The translations under genes and the position numbers were made by a program. Shown one piece after another: positions 25,533 through 33,730 of a stretch of DNA of 53,593 bases. How positions within the stretch are numbered: position 1 is the stretch's first letter; every line of letters starts with the position of its first letter. This DNA is from Sphingomonadales bacterium UBA2683 (lineage in GTDB: Bacteria; Pseudomonadota; Alphaproteobacteria; Sphingomonadales; Sphingomonadaceae): contig DELZ01000005.1 in NCBI GenBank assembly GCA_002354635.1, positions 625,221 to 678,813 on the forward strand, given 5' to 3'. The notes under the pieces were generated by a model that saw nothing but the letters and a program-made list of their open reading frames with translations, ran no database searches and was not told the DNA's origin.

Positions 25533-25824
25533 GTTCGGCCATTCCTCTTCCCTTGATCACTGTGTCCTGAACGAACCAGAGGGACCTGACCATACTGCAT
25601 TTCGATAAGAGTCAGGTGCGGCGCGCACCAAGTCACAGGCCGCAACCAAATGTTGGCAATATTTCCCACTAATCGGGAAGCCGAAATTTATACCCGCCAT
25701 GAGAATAAGAGGAAGTCATTGCAAATAAACAATATTACATAACTGGCACGAGGCATGCAAAGCTCTTGTCATCTTCGCTAACAGAAACCGCGAAGCCCTG
25801 ATTGAAACAAAAAGGAATTTCAGA
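25533..25824. other. 292-base AT-rich intergenic region with a candidate sigma-54 promoter
   Basis: This gap separates the leftward MAPEG gene from the rightward small genes. I see no other gene. It contains an inverted repeat (TTCCC at 25663-25667 and GGGAA at 25675-25679, 7-base spacer) and the sigma-54-type element at 25744-25759. The AT content rises sharply around 25680-25745. Confidence 0.55.
25744..25759 (+). promoter_or_regulatory. Candidate sigma-54 promoter (-24/-12)
   Basis: The sequence reads TGGCAC-GAGGC-ATGCA, against the consensus TGGCAC-N5-TTGCA. The GG and GC dinucleotides have the exact spacing needed for RpoN. Transcription would start near 25770, giving a leader of about 55 bases before the first small gene. 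An inverted repeat about 65-80 bases upstream (25663-25679) could bind an activator. The sigma-54 gene itself is at 44404-45897. Confidence 0.62.
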
Positions 25825-25947
25825 ATGATCAACGCCAATATCCAGAACCATGTCGCCGCCGCTGTTGCCGCACTTTTCTCTGCCGCCGTCCTGGTTGCCG
25901 CAAGTGTTGGCCCCGCTGTTCAGAATTCTGTTGCCTTGATCGCATAA
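25825..25947 (+). CDS. Small single-span membrane protein, copy 1 (40 residues)
   Basis: This small open frame encodes MINANIQNHV followed by an Ala/Val-rich hydrophobic segment and the motif SVGPAVQNS, ending LIA. AAGGA at 25812-25816 gives a good ribosome-binding site, 8 bases before the ATG. The hydrophobic run of about 20 residues would span the inner membrane once. The product resembles that of the next small gene: both have AA-x(5)-SA-x-V, then a short stretch, then VGP and an Asn-containing tail. I do not recognise the family and give no function. It was missed by size cut-offs but the paired homology supports it as real. Confidence 0.65.
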   Translation: MINANIQNHVAAAVAALFSAAVLVAASVGPAVQNSVALIA

Positions 25948-25973
25948 GGCAAGCGCTCACAAAGGAGCCCATC

Positions 25974-26093
25974 ATGCCCCGCTTTACACTACGTCAGGAA
26001 ATCGCTGCCGGCTTCGCCGCCATGATCTGCTCGGCAGTTTTCATCATCTCGGCAGTTGGTCCGGGAACCAACACCGTCGCAACCTTCATTTGA
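25974..26093 (+). CDS. Small single-span membrane protein, copy 2 (39 residues)
   Basis: This second small open frame begins MPRFTLRQEIAAGFAAMIC and continues with a hydrophobic segment and AVGPGTNTVATFI. AAAGGAG at 25961-25967 is a strong ribosome-binding site 6 bases before the ATG. It lies 26 bases behind copy 1 in the same direction, so the two form a tiny two-gene operon. The alignable part covers the membrane span and the VGP motif, while the N-termini differ (copy 2 is more basic). Function unknown. Confidence 0.65.
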   Translation: MPRFTLRQEIAAGFAAMICSAVFIISAVGPGTNTVATFI

Positions 26094-26135
26094 GACCCAT
26101 TGAATGAACCGAACCGACCCATCGGGTGTCCGGGA

Positions 26136-27545
26136 CTAATGCCCCGCCTGTTCACCGCGCTCCAGACCCGACAAGGCTAGCTGCTCATCAATCTGCGCCA
26201 TCAGCCGGTCGAGACCGTCCTGCGACTTCGCCTCGGCCCGGGCAACCAGCACATCCTGGGTATTGCTCGCGCGCAGCAGCCACCAGCCGTCTTCGGTATT
26301 GACCCGCGCACCATCGGTATTATTCACTTCTGCACCATTGGCTGACAATCGCTCCAGCACTTCTTCAATCACGGCGAACTTGCGGCTTTCATCAACCTGG
26401 AAGCGCATTTCCGGTGTGTTGATCATTGCGACCATGTCGCTGCGCAACTGGGTCACGCTCTTGCCGATATTGGTCGCGGCCTGGATTAGGCGGATCGCGG
26501 CATAGGGGGCATCGTCAAAACCGTAATAGTCATGTTTGAAGAATATATGGCCGCTCATTTCGCCGGCCAGCGGCGATCCGGTTTCTTTCATCTTCGACTT
26601 GATCAGGCTGTGGCCGGTCTTCCACATCAGCGGCTGGCCGCCGAGTTCCGCGATCCGGTCGTAGAGCGCCTGCGACGCCTTGACGTCGGCGATGATCGTC
26701 GCGCCGGGTTCGCTCTTCAGCACATCCTCGGCATAGATTTGCAATAGCTGGTCGCCCCAGATCACCCGGCCCTCGCCGTCGATCGCGCCGATCCGGTCGC
26801 CGTCGCCGTCGAACGCCACGCCAAAATCCAGACCATTCTCGGCCACCAGCGCCTTCAGGTCGGCGAGATTCTTTTCCTCGGTCGGATCGGGATGGTGATT
26901 GGGAAATGCGCCATCGACATCGGTGTAGAGCAGATGATGTTCGCCGGCACCGCGTTCGGTGAGCAGCCTGGTCAGCTTCTCGATGACCGGACCGGCGGCT
27001 CCGTTGCCGCAATCCCAGCCGACCTTGAATGCCCTGCCGGAGAAATTTTTCAGCAGACGGGCGACATATTCGTCGATGATATCATGGCCTTCCGACGTCC
27101 CTGTGCCCGTGTCCCAGTCGCCGCTCGTGGCCATGGTGCCGAGCTTCAGAATATCCGCTCCGAAAAACGGACGACCCTGGAATACCATCTTGAAGCCGTT
27201 GTAGTTGGCGGGATTGTGGCTGCCGGTGATCATGATGCCGCCCTGGACCTGATCCAGTACAGATTCGGCGTAATATAGCATCGGAGTGGGGCCCATTCCG
27301 ACAGAAATGGCATTGATTCCGGCATCATTGAGACCCCGGATCAGCGCCGCTTCCAGCATCGGCGAGCTGGTTCGTCCGTCAAAACCGGTAGCAACCGCAG
27401 TACCGCCGTCGCGAGCTATCAGCGTCCCGAACCCGCGGCCAATGGCATAGGCATCGTCCTCGCCCAGCGTCTCCCCGACAATACCGCGGATATCATATTC
27501 GCGCAGCGAGGTAGGATGGAAATTGTGGGTGGTCGGAGCGATCAT
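26136..27545 (-). CDS. Phosphomannomutase/phosphoglucomutase
   Basis: This 469-residue alpha-D-phosphohexomutase interconverts hexose 1- and 6-phosphates, supplying mannose or glucose nucleotide sugars for envelope polysaccharide. It starts MIAPTTHNFHPTSLREYDIRGIVG (AlgC-like). The phosphoserine loop is GIMITGSHNPANYNGFK, the metal loop is GVAFDGDGDRIGAID, the sugar loop is SGEMSGHIFFK, and RASNTQDVLVARAEA is the phosphate-binding end. I chose the ATG at 27543-27545 because AGGATC lies upstream and the family start fits. A longer reading begins with TTG and lacks support. Confidence 0.95.
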   Translation of the reverse strand: MIAPTTHNFHPTSLREYDIRGIVGETLGEDDAYAIGRGFGTLIARDGGTAVATGFDGRTSSPMLEAALIRGLNDAGINAISVGMGPTPMLYYAESVLDQVQGGIMITGSHNPANYNGFKMVFQGRPFFGADILKLGTMATSGDWDTGTGTSEGHDIIDEYVARLLKNFSGRAFKVGWDCGNGAAGPVIEKLTRLLTERGAGEHHLLYTDVDGAFPNHHPDPTEEKNLADLKALVAENGLDFGVAFDGDGDRIGAIDGEGRVIWGDQLLQIYAEDVLKSEPGATIIADVKASQALYDRIAELGGQPLMWKTGHSLIKSKMKETGSPLAGEMSGHIFFKHDYYGFDDAPYAAIRLIQAATNIGKSVTQLRSDMVAMINTPEMRFQVDESRKFAVIEEVLERLSANGAEVNNTDGARVNTEDGWWLLRASNTQDVLVARAEAKSQDGLDRLMAQIDEQLALSGLERGEQAGH

Positions 27546-27636
27546 TTCGGGGGATCCTGGCTTGTTGGTTTTGCCATCCTGTTTAGGAGGCAAATCTCGG
27601 AAAATCCAGTGCTACCGGTGAATTGCGACAGCCTGG

Positions 27637-28071
27637 TTACCGCCTCTTGGATGCTTCCAATTCTTCCAATAACAGGTCCCGGGCCCGGTTGATCATCTTC
27701 GCCAGCTGCTCGTCTCCGCCGTTGTCCGGGTGATGTTCCTCAAGCCGTTCTTTCCAGGCCGCATTGATCTCGATAAAGCCGGCGCTATCGCTGACCCCGA
27801 GCAGCGAGCGCGCCCGGTCCAGTTCGAAATTGCGTGGCTTGCGCTTCGGCTCCTCGCTGTCGCGGGCCGGGATCAATATCCGCCAGCCGCTCAGAAAAGC
27901 CGCGCCGGCGAGCATCGCCCCGCCCATGATCCAGCCGCCGCTGCGCAGGAAATTGGCACCGACCAGCGCGACCACCAGCGCCAGCCACTGGTTGGCGGTC
28001 ATTGTCCTGGCCTTGCCCGATAATACCAGCCAGGCCAGGATGGCGCCACCGAAGATGAGTAATGGCAGCAT
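27637..28071 (-). CDS. Membrane-anchored J-domain protein
   Basis: This 144-residue protein has an N-terminal hydrophobic region (MLPLLIFGGAILAWLVL) and a second hydrophobic stretch (LVVALVGANFL to AGAAFLSGW). Its C-terminal third is a J-like domain with the HPD motif in EEHHPDNGGDEQLAKMINRARDLL. The order (membrane anchor first, J domain last) matches TIM14/Pam18-like or DjlC-like bacterial proteins rather than DnaJ itself. It probably stimulates an Hsp70 partner at the inner membrane. It begins three bases after the mipZ stop, so the two are co-transcribed. Confidence 0.85.
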   Translation of the reverse strand: MLPLLIFGGAILAWLVLSGKARTMTANQWLALVVALVGANFLRSGGWIMGGAMLAGAAFLSGWRILIPARDSEEPKRKPRNFELDRARSLLGVSDSAGFIEINAAWKERLEEHHPDNGGDEQLAKMINRARDLLLEELEASKRR

Positions 28072-28074
28072 CGA

Positions 28075-28899
28075 TCAGGCCACGAGCTTGGGCTTGGCCA
28101 GGCCTGTTTCACCATCGCCGGGTATCGCTTGGGCGGGGTGGGGCAAAGCGAGATGCTTGATCAGTTCACGCAATTCCTGACGCGCCGCCAGGTGGCTAGT
28201 TGCGAGCCGGCCTAGATATTCCTTGTCGAGCATGGTCAGGCCCGCCGGGAAAAGTTCGCGATAAATGACGCGCTCGCTGAGTCCCGGGATGATCCGGAAT
28301 CCGACGCGCTGGGACAATTCCGCAAGCGCGGCGATGATCCGCTTCATATTGTGCGCCTCGACATATTGCGTCCGGTTTCTCAGCAACACCCAGTCGATCG
28401 TCGCGCCGTCGGCCTTGGCCCGGGCCTTGCGCGCGTCCCAGATCAGTTCCGCGTAAAAACTCAGTTTGCGGACCTTGTAGGTCTCCGGATCCACCTGCCC
28501 GATCAGATCGAAATCGACGAAGCTGTCATTGATCGGTGTCACCAGCGTATTCGCGCGGGTGGCCACAAAGCGGGCGAATTTGTCATCGCGGCCCGGCGTA
28601 TCATAGAGCAGAAAATCGGCACCGTGGCTCATCCGTTCGATCAGCTGTTCGAGCCGGGCAAGATTGTCCTCTTCGAAAACGTCATAGGCCGGCTGCGGAA
28701 TTTCGATATTCAGCCGCTTCATCGTGGCGTCCCGGTTTTCCAGATAGCGGTAGGATGTGCGCTGCCGCGGATCGAGATCAATAAGCGCGACCTTGTGCCC
28801 CTGATAGGCAAGGGCCACGGCAACATGCACTGCGGTGGTGGACTTTCCGGTTCCCCCTTTTTCATTGGCGAAGACGATATGATGTGTATCTTTGGTCAC
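28075..28899 (-). CDS. mipZ: Division plane positioning ATPase MipZ
   Basis: MipZ is a ParA-like ATPase that forms a gradient from the ParB-bound poles and keeps FtsZ at mid-cell in alphaproteobacteria. The 274-residue product has the deviant Walker A in EKGGTGKST (13-21), the Walker A' region LIDLDPRQRTSYRYLENR, and MipZ-specific blocks NDSFVDFDLIGQVDPET, DWVLLRNR and VGFRIIPGLSERVIYRELFPAGLTMLD. I chose the GTG at 28897-28899: it gives the N-terminus VTKDTHHIVFANEKGG, which lines up with Caulobacter MipZ. An upstream TTG reading adds 26 residues with no match. Confidence 0.93.
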   Translation of the reverse strand: MTKDTHHIVFANEKGGTGKSTTAVHVAVALAYQGHKVALIDLDPRQRTSYRYLENRDATMKRLNIEIPQPAYDVFEEDNLARLEQLIERMSHGADFLLYDTPGRDDKFARFVATRANTLVTPINDSFVDFDLIGQVDPETYKVRKLSFYAELIWDARKARAKADGATIDWVLLRNRTQYVEAHNMKRIIAALAELSQRVGFRIIPGLSERVIYRELFPAGLTMLDKEYLGRLATSHLAARQELRELIKHLALPHPAQAIPGDGETGLAKPKLVA

Positions 28900-29000
28900 G
28901 TTTTGAGCGATATCCCTGTTCTTGGCCCTTGCGAAGGACAACCCCCCGTCCCATAGCTTAGATGAACCTTGGGGCAAAATCTAAACGCAAAGAGTGATGC

Positions 29001-29840
29001 ATGCAAATTGTTCGACAGCTTGACCCGCTGCGGGACGCTTTGGCGGAATTTCGCAAGGCAGGATTGAAAATCGGACTGGTTCCGACGATGGGTGCGCTGC
29101 ACGCCGGGCATATGCGTCTTGTGGAAATGGCGCGGGAACAATGCGACGCGGTTGTGGCGTCGATCTTTGTCAATCCGACCCAGTTTGGCGAAGGCGAGGA
29201 TCTGGATGCCTATCCGCGCCAGGAAGCCGCCGACGCCGCCCTGCTGGAGGCTGCCGGGGTGGAGCTGCTGTGGGCACCGACGCCGGACCAGATCTATCCG
29301 TCCGGCTATGCCACCAAGATAAGTGTGGCCGGGATCAGCGACGGCCTGTGCGGCGCGGCGCGCCCGGGTCATTTTGACGGTGTCGCCACGGTGGTGGCGA
29401 AACTGTTCAACCAGATTCGTCCCGATGCGGCCTTTTTCGGGGAAAAGGACTATCAGCAGCTTGCGATCATCCGGCGGATGGCGCGCGACCTGGATTTCAC
29501 CCATGATATTGTCGGTGTACCGACGGTCCGTGATCCCGACGGCCTCGCCCTGTCGTCGCGAAATGCCTATCTGACCGAAGCGCAACGGGCCGATGCCGTC
29601 GCGCTTCCGCAAGCGATGCAGGGGGCAGCCAGAGCGATTGCAGGAGGGGGTGATGTTGCGACAATTTTGGCCGATGCCAAGGAACGAATGCTTGCTGCCG
29701 GCTTCCGGAAAATCGATTATCTCGAGCTGCGAAATGCCGATACGCTGGCGGTTCTTGACGATTTTATAGAGCCGGCCCGGCTTTTTGTCGCCGCTCATAT
29801 GGGCCACACCCGGTTGATCGATAATATCCCTGTTTCCTAA
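29001..29840 (+). CDS. panC: Pantoate--beta-alanine ligase
   Basis: PanC joins pantoate and beta-alanine with ATP to form pantothenate, on the way to coenzyme A. The 279-residue protein has the nucleotide motif VPTMGALHAGH (29-39), IFVNPTQFGEGEDLDAYPR, AFFGEKDYQQL, and the ALSSRNAYL block that corresponds to the KMSKS-like loop. Length is normal. It is divergent from mipZ. panB is not in the window. Confidence 0.97.
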   Translation: MQIVRQLDPLRDALAEFRKAGLKIGLVPTMGALHAGHMRLVEMAREQCDAVVASIFVNPTQFGEGEDLDAYPRQEAADAALLEAAGVELLWAPTPDQIYPSGYATKISVAGISDGLCGAARPGHFDGVATVVAKLFNQIRPDAAFFGEKDYQQLAIIRRMARDLDFTHDIVGVPTVRDPDGLALSSRNAYLTEAQRADAVALPQAMQGAARAIAGGGDVATILADAKERMLAAGFRKIDYLELRNADTLAVLDDFIEPARLFVAAHMGHTRLIDNIPVS

Positions 29841-29934
29841 GGCTGAAGCACTGCGCCATTAACCAGAAATCCGGGAAAACAGGCCTGATTTTCTGGGATT
29901 TTGAAGTGACGGAAGGCATTTTCGGCAGTTTTCG

Positions 29935-29949
29935 TTAACCATTTCTTTA
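29935..29949 (+). promoter_or_regulatory. Candidate CtrA site upstream of the Sel1-like gene
   Basis: TTAACCAT at 29935-29942 matches the known CtrA half-site, and the wider pattern TTAA-N7-TTTA differs from the full CtrA motif (TTAA-N7-TTAA) by one base. It lies about 65 bases before the start codon of the gene at 30015. Confidence 0.35.
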
Positions 29950-30014
29950 GGACATTGCGGCGAATGTCTGTTTGTCGCTGCGCATCGCGGCAACAGAAAC
30001 AGGGACTGAAAAAT

Positions 30015-30311
30015 ATGGCCAACAGCATGAAAAGCGCCGCCTTTCTGATCGAAAGCCGCCTCGCCGAAGCATCGCAAGGCAGCAACAATGCATATTTTGA
30101 TCTGGGCGTGATCTATTCGACCGGATCGGATGGCGTCGACGTCGATCTGATCGAAGCGCACAAATGGTTCAATCTGGCGGCATTGTCCGGCCATGACGAG
30201 AGCAAGATTTGTCGCGCCGAAATTTCGCTGGATATGACGGCTCGTGAAATTGCCGAAGCCCAGCGGGAAGCGCGCAACTGGCTGCAGGACAACACACGCC
30301 GCGCCGCTTAA
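30015..30311 (+). CDS. Small Sel1-like repeat protein
   Basis: This 98-residue protein carries one Sel1-like (TPR-related) unit: AYFDLGVIYSTGSDGVDVDLIEAHKWFNLAALSGHDES (about 25-62), with the alternating small/aromatic helix pattern. The rest is a charged helix (MTAREIAEAQREARNWLQDN). No signal peptide. Such short Sel1 proteins are adaptors; the partner is not known. I chose the ATG at 30015 because AGGGAC precedes it. Its stop is two bases from the convergent DUF482 gene. Confidence 0.8.
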   Translation: MANSMKSAAFLIESRLAEASQGSNNAYFDLGVIYSTGSDGVDVDLIEAHKWFNLAALSGHDESKICRAEISLDMTAREIAEAQREARNWLQDNTRRAA

Positions 30312-30313
30312 GC

Positions 30314-31468
30314 CTACGCCGACTTTTTAAACGGCCCCATATCGGCCAGAAATTCAATATCGGCAGCAACCGCCTGCCGCTCGCGCTCGAGATAGTCGGC
30401 AATTGCCGACCGAAATCCGGGATCGACAATATAATGTGCTGACCAGGTCGGCACCGGTTGATAGCCCCGGGCCAGTTTGTGGCTCCCCTGCGCCCCCGCC
30501 TCCACCGTTTTCAGACTGCGCGCAATGGCCGCGTCAATGGCCTGATAATAGCAAATCTCGAAATGCAGAAACGGGATATTGCGGGTGCATCCCCAATAGC
30601 GGCCATATAGCGTATCTTCACCGATAATATTGAGCGCACCAGCCACCGGCATGCCATCCTGCATGGCGAAGATCAGCAGCAACTTGTCCGCCATTTTCTC
30701 TTGCAGCAGATCAAATGCGTCGCGCGTCAGATAGGGCTGGCCCCATTTGCGCATCCCGGTGTCCTGATAAAATTCCCAGAAATAGTCCCAATGTTCCGGC
30801 TGAATGTCATCGCCGGACAGGTGAACGATATCCACCGCTTCCTGGGCCTTGACCCGTTCCCGCCGGATCGCCTTGCGTTTCCGGGAAGACAGGGCAGCGA
30901 GGAACTCGTCAAAGCTGGCATAGCCGGCATTGTGCCAGTGAAACTGGCTGTCGGCCCTGATCAGCCAGCCGGCTTCGCGAAAATGGGACAGCTGGTCTTC
31001 GCTGACAAATGTCGCATGGACCGATGAAATCCCGTTATTCTCTGCCAGTTGCTCGGCCGCGCGCAACAGAGGCATCGCAAGATTTTTGTCGCGCAACAGC
31101 AGGCGCGGGCCGGGCACCGGGGAAAAGGGTGCGGCGATCTGGATTTTGGGATAATATTGGCCACCGGCATTTTCAAACGCATGCGCCCATTGCTGATCGA
31201 ATATATACTCGCCCTGGCTGTGCGACTTGAGATAGCTGGGCAGGCAGGCTGCAATGTTCCCTGCGCCATCTTCGATGACGATCGGCAGCGATTTCCAGCC
31301 GGTTCCGGGGCCGACACTCCCCGATTCCTCCATCGCCGAAAGAAAGGCATGGGAAACAAAGGGGTTGGCCGGACCGGCACAGGCATCCCACTGGTCAGCA
31401 GGCAGGCTGGCGATATCGTCGGCAACGCGAGCCAGAATTTCGGCGGGAGCGGCAGGAGAATCAGACAT
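30314..31468 (-). CDS. DUF482 / FemAB-like acyltransferase family protein
   Basis: This 384-residue soluble protein belongs to the COG3146/DUF482 group, which is related in fold to GNAT and FemAB aminoacyl transferases. Typical blocks are NPFVSHAFLSAMEESG, FDQQWAHAFENAGGQYYPKIQIAAPFSPVPGPRLL, SSRKRKAIRRERVKAQ, and the C-terminal GRYWGCTRNIPFLHFEICYYQAIDAAI with GAQGSHKLARGYQPVPTWSAH. A link to peptidoglycan has been suggested for the family but is not proven. It is the last gene in the run DUF3572-HAD-RidA-GDPD-DUF482. Confidence 0.87.
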   Translation of the reverse strand: MSDSPAAPAEILARVADDIASLPADQWDACAGPANPFVSHAFLSAMEESGSVGPGTGWKSLPIVIEDGAGNIAACLPSYLKSHSQGEYIFDQQWAHAFENAGGQYYPKIQIAAPFSPVPGPRLLLRDKNLAMPLLRAAEQLAENNGISSVHATFVSEDQLSHFREAGWLIRADSQFHWHNAGYASFDEFLAALSSRKRKAIRRERVKAQEAVDIVHLSGDDIQPEHWDYFWEFYQDTGMRKWGQPYLTRDAFDLLQEKMADKLLLIFAMQDGMPVAGALNIIGEDTLYGRYWGCTRNIPFLHFEICYYQAIDAAIARSLKTVEAGAQGSHKLARGYQPVPTWSAHYIVDPGFRSAIADYLERERQAVAADIEFLADMGPFKKSA

Positions 31469-31482
31469 TGTGATTCATGCTA

Positions 31483-32241
31483 TCAGTTCTGCGGCAGCTC
31501 ATAAACCGGTTCATCCGCATGGCGAAAGGCGGTTTTCTCCTGTTCCGCCGAACGGACCGTCCACGTGACGAGCGGAAGACCGCGCGCCCGCTGCGAGGCG
31601 GCAAAGCGCGAGGGCAGATCCCGAACATCATAGGCAAGAAAATCCGGTTTCGCGATCCAGAGGTCACGGTGGCGGGCGATCCGGCCGCGCCAGTTCTTGC
31701 CATGCTCTTCCGTGACCACAAGCCCGCGGACAATATGCTCGCCATTGTTGCGAAACCATGCGCTGACCAGCGGATTGAAGGACATGACGGCAGCCTTGCC
31801 GCCATAGCCTTCGAGCGCCCGGCGGACAGAAAGGCACAGAGGCCCGACGCGCCGGTTGCGAGACTTTATTTCTATCAGAATCGGTACTCTGCCGGCCACC
31901 TGGGCCAGTGTTTCGCGCAATCGCGGAATTTTTCCATGGCCATCCCGCAATGCGATCTGATCGATATCCTCTGACCGCAATTTTGCAATTGGTCCGGTCC
32001 GGTCCGTCAGACGGTCCAGTTCATAGTCATGAAAGACAAAGGCTCGGCCGTCTTCGGCTGCCTGGACATCACATTCGATTCCATGGCCCAGTTTGATCGC
32101 GGCCTCGAAGGCGGCGGGGCTGTTTTCCAGCACGCCCTTGCCGTGAAGGCCGCGATGCGCATAGGGCTGGCCCTTCAGAAACGCCACGCGACCGGGGGCC
32201 GGTGCCGGCGCGAGCAGATGGTCGAGCAGTCTCGTGATCAC
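31483..32241 (-). CDS. Glycerophosphodiester phosphodiesterase family protein
   Basis: This 252-residue protein hydrolyses glycerophosphodiesters to glycerol-3-phosphate and an alcohol. The GDPD site is visible: AHRGLHGKG with the catalytic His, then ENSPAAFEAAI, GIECDVQAAEDGRAFVFHD with metal-binding Glu and Asp and the second catalytic His, and PILIEIKSRN. The start is a GTG at 32239-32241, and GTGA overlaps the RidA stop by four bases. No signal peptide, so it should act in the cytoplasm. Confidence 0.92.
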   Translation of the reverse strand: MITRLLDHLLAPAPAPGRVAFLKGQPYAHRGLHGKGVLENSPAAFEAAIKLGHGIECDVQAAEDGRAFVFHDYELDRLTDRTGPIAKLRSEDIDQIALRDGHGKIPRLRETLAQVAGRVPILIEIKSRNRRVGPLCLSVRRALEGYGGKAAVMSFNPLVSAWFRNNGEHIVRGLVVTEEHGKNWRGRIARHRDLWIAKPDFLAYDVRDLPSRFAASQRARGLPLVTWTVRSAEQEKTAFRHADEPVYELPQN

Positions 32242-32705
32242 TCGGGCTTCAGGGCAATGATGGCGTCTACCTCGACCGCCACACCGAGCGGCAGGGACGC
32301 GACGCCTACGGCGCTGCGGGCATGCTGGCCGGCAGCCCCGAAAATCACTTCCATCATGTCGGAACAGCCGTTGGCGACCTTGGGATGATCGGTATAGTCG
32401 GCGGTGCTGTTGACGAAGACGCCGAGCTTGACGACCCGGTCGACCCGGTCGAGCGACCCTGCCGCCTTCTTGATCTGTGCCGCGATCATCAGCGCGCAGG
32501 CCTTGGCGGCCTGCTGCCCTTCGGCGAGTGACATATCGTCTCCCAGCCGTCCGGTGATCAGCTTGCCGTCGTTCATCGACACCTGACCGCTGATATGGAG
32601 CAATCCGTTCACTTCCACTGCGGGAACGTAGGAGGCGACGGGAGCGGCGGGTGTCGGCAGCTCGATACCTTTGGCTGCCAGGGCTTTTTCAATATGGTTG
32701 GTCAT
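32238..32705 (-). CDS. RidA family protein (YjgF/YER057c group)
   Basis: This 155-residue protein belongs to the RidA superfamily, whose archetype deaminates reactive enamines and imines from PLP enzymes. It has the pattern GIELPTPAAPVASYVPAVEVNGLLHISGQV and the C-terminal HARSAVGVASLPLGVAVEVDAIIAL, in which the Arg that binds the carboxylate is kept (HARSAVGVA). It is longer than classic RidA (about 128 residues) and lies in the Rid2-7-like range. It overlaps the GDPD gene by four bases. Confidence 0.92.
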   Translation of the reverse strand: MTNHIEKALAAKGIELPTPAAPVASYVPAVEVNGLLHISGQVSMNDGKLITGRLGDDMSLAEGQQAAKACALMIAAQIKKAAGSLDRVDRVVKLGVFVNSTADYTDHPKVANGCSDMMEVIFGAAGQHARSAVGVASLPLGVAVEVDAIIALKPE

Positions 32706-32717
32706 CGGGCAAATCTC

Positions 32718-33395
32718 TCACGCATGGTTGGCAGGGTCAAGCTCTTGCGAAGACAGGTCCATTGCCGGAGCTGGTTCGGCATTTTCAAACTTGTCGGATA
32801 TCCAGCTTACCGCTTCGCTCCAGAAGTCGATGCGCGCATGGGCGGCCGGATTGGACTTGATATGTTTCGCCATGATCGGCTCACCGACCATCTGCAACCG
32901 CCATACGTCGGGCGCGTGCTTGGCGACGCTGCCATGCTGGTGGCCCAGATCGTCGACAAAAACTGTGACGGACGGTTCAAATTCGGCGAGGATGCTGTTC
33001 AGCAGCTCGCCCTTTCCGCCCTGGTTGGTATAGACGGGAAAATCGATTCCGACCGCCTTCAGCTGCGCGGCGCGCGCTTCCCGGCGATCGTCCAGCAGGT
33101 TGGTCAATATCACCACATCGGCCATTTCGCCAAGCTTGTTGATCGACTGGGCCGCGCCTTCAATAGCGCCTTGCCGGTGCATTTCGGTATCGAAAAATTC
33201 TTTTAGCATCGGCCAGATCTGTTCCGGCAGAACCTGGGTGCCATCATGTTTGTGGCGCAGCGCATTGGCAAAGTCGCTGCCATTTTCCAGATCGAAATGG
33301 ATGTGCTTGTCGCTGTCCAGCCACTGCTGGAACGGCACCACCATGTGCAGCAACACTTCGTCGCAGTCGCTGATCAGGAGCGGTTTTTTAGTCAT
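32718..33395 (-). CDS. HAD-like hydrolase family protein
   Basis: This 225-residue protein has HAD-type motifs. Motif I is LLISDCDEVLLHM (Asp10 and Asp12 in the DxD position), motif II LTNLLDDRREAR, and motif IV TVFVDDLGHQHGS. The insertion between motifs I and II is helical and distinctive (VPFQQWLDSDKHIHFDLENGSDFA). The substrate is not known. The ATG at 33393-33395 follows GGAG, and the gene overlaps DUF3572 by eight bases, so the two are coupled. An upstream in-frame reading is rejected. Confidence 0.78.
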   Translation of the reverse strand: MTKKPLLISDCDEVLLHMVVPFQQWLDSDKHIHFDLENGSDFANALRHKHDGTQVLPEQIWPMLKEFFDTEMHRQGAIEGAAQSINKLGEMADVVILTNLLDDRREARAAQLKAVGIDFPVYTNQGGKGELLNSILAEFEPSVTVFVDDLGHQHGSVAKHAPDVWRLQMVGEPIMAKHIKSNPAAHARIDFWSEAVSWISDKFENAEPAPAMDLSSQELDPANHA

Positions 33396-33678
33396 GAAAA
33401 TCTCCGGGAGAATTAAGATGGGCTGCGGCAGCCGCCAGTTTGGCGGGCGCGACACCGATGGCGTCGGCGCAGGCCAGCAGATCGGGTTCGTAATTGGCGA
33501 GAAAGCCGAGCAGCGATGCCAGCATCGCGGGATCTTCAAGGCCTGATCTCAGTTCGCGGGGATCCAGCCCGGTCAATGCAAGCAGCCGCTCCGCCCGGTC
33601 CTGGTCCTGCAGCACCCAGCCCAGCGCCTGCAAGGCGATGATTTCGGCATCGGGCCCGAGATTGGGATTTGTTTCCAT
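33388..33678 (-). CDS. DUF3572 family protein
   Basis: This 96-residue acidic helical protein has the DUF3572 pattern IALQALGWVLQDQDRAERLLALTGLDPRELR and ends with LACADAIGVAPAKLAAAAAHL. No function is known for the family. In alphaproteobacteria it is commonly next to a response regulator of the DivK type, as here (divergent divK 52 bases away). Its 3' end overlaps the HAD gene by eight bases. Confidence 0.85.
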   Translation of the reverse strand: METNPNLGPDAEIIALQALGWVLQDQDRAERLLALTGLDPRELRSGLEDPAMLASLLGFLANYEPDLLACADAIGVAPAKLAAAAAHLNSPGDFHD

Positions 33679-33730
33679 TGCCGCTTTCGCCTAATGGTTC
33701 GGCGGCAAGTTTGAAAGGGCAAATCCGGCT

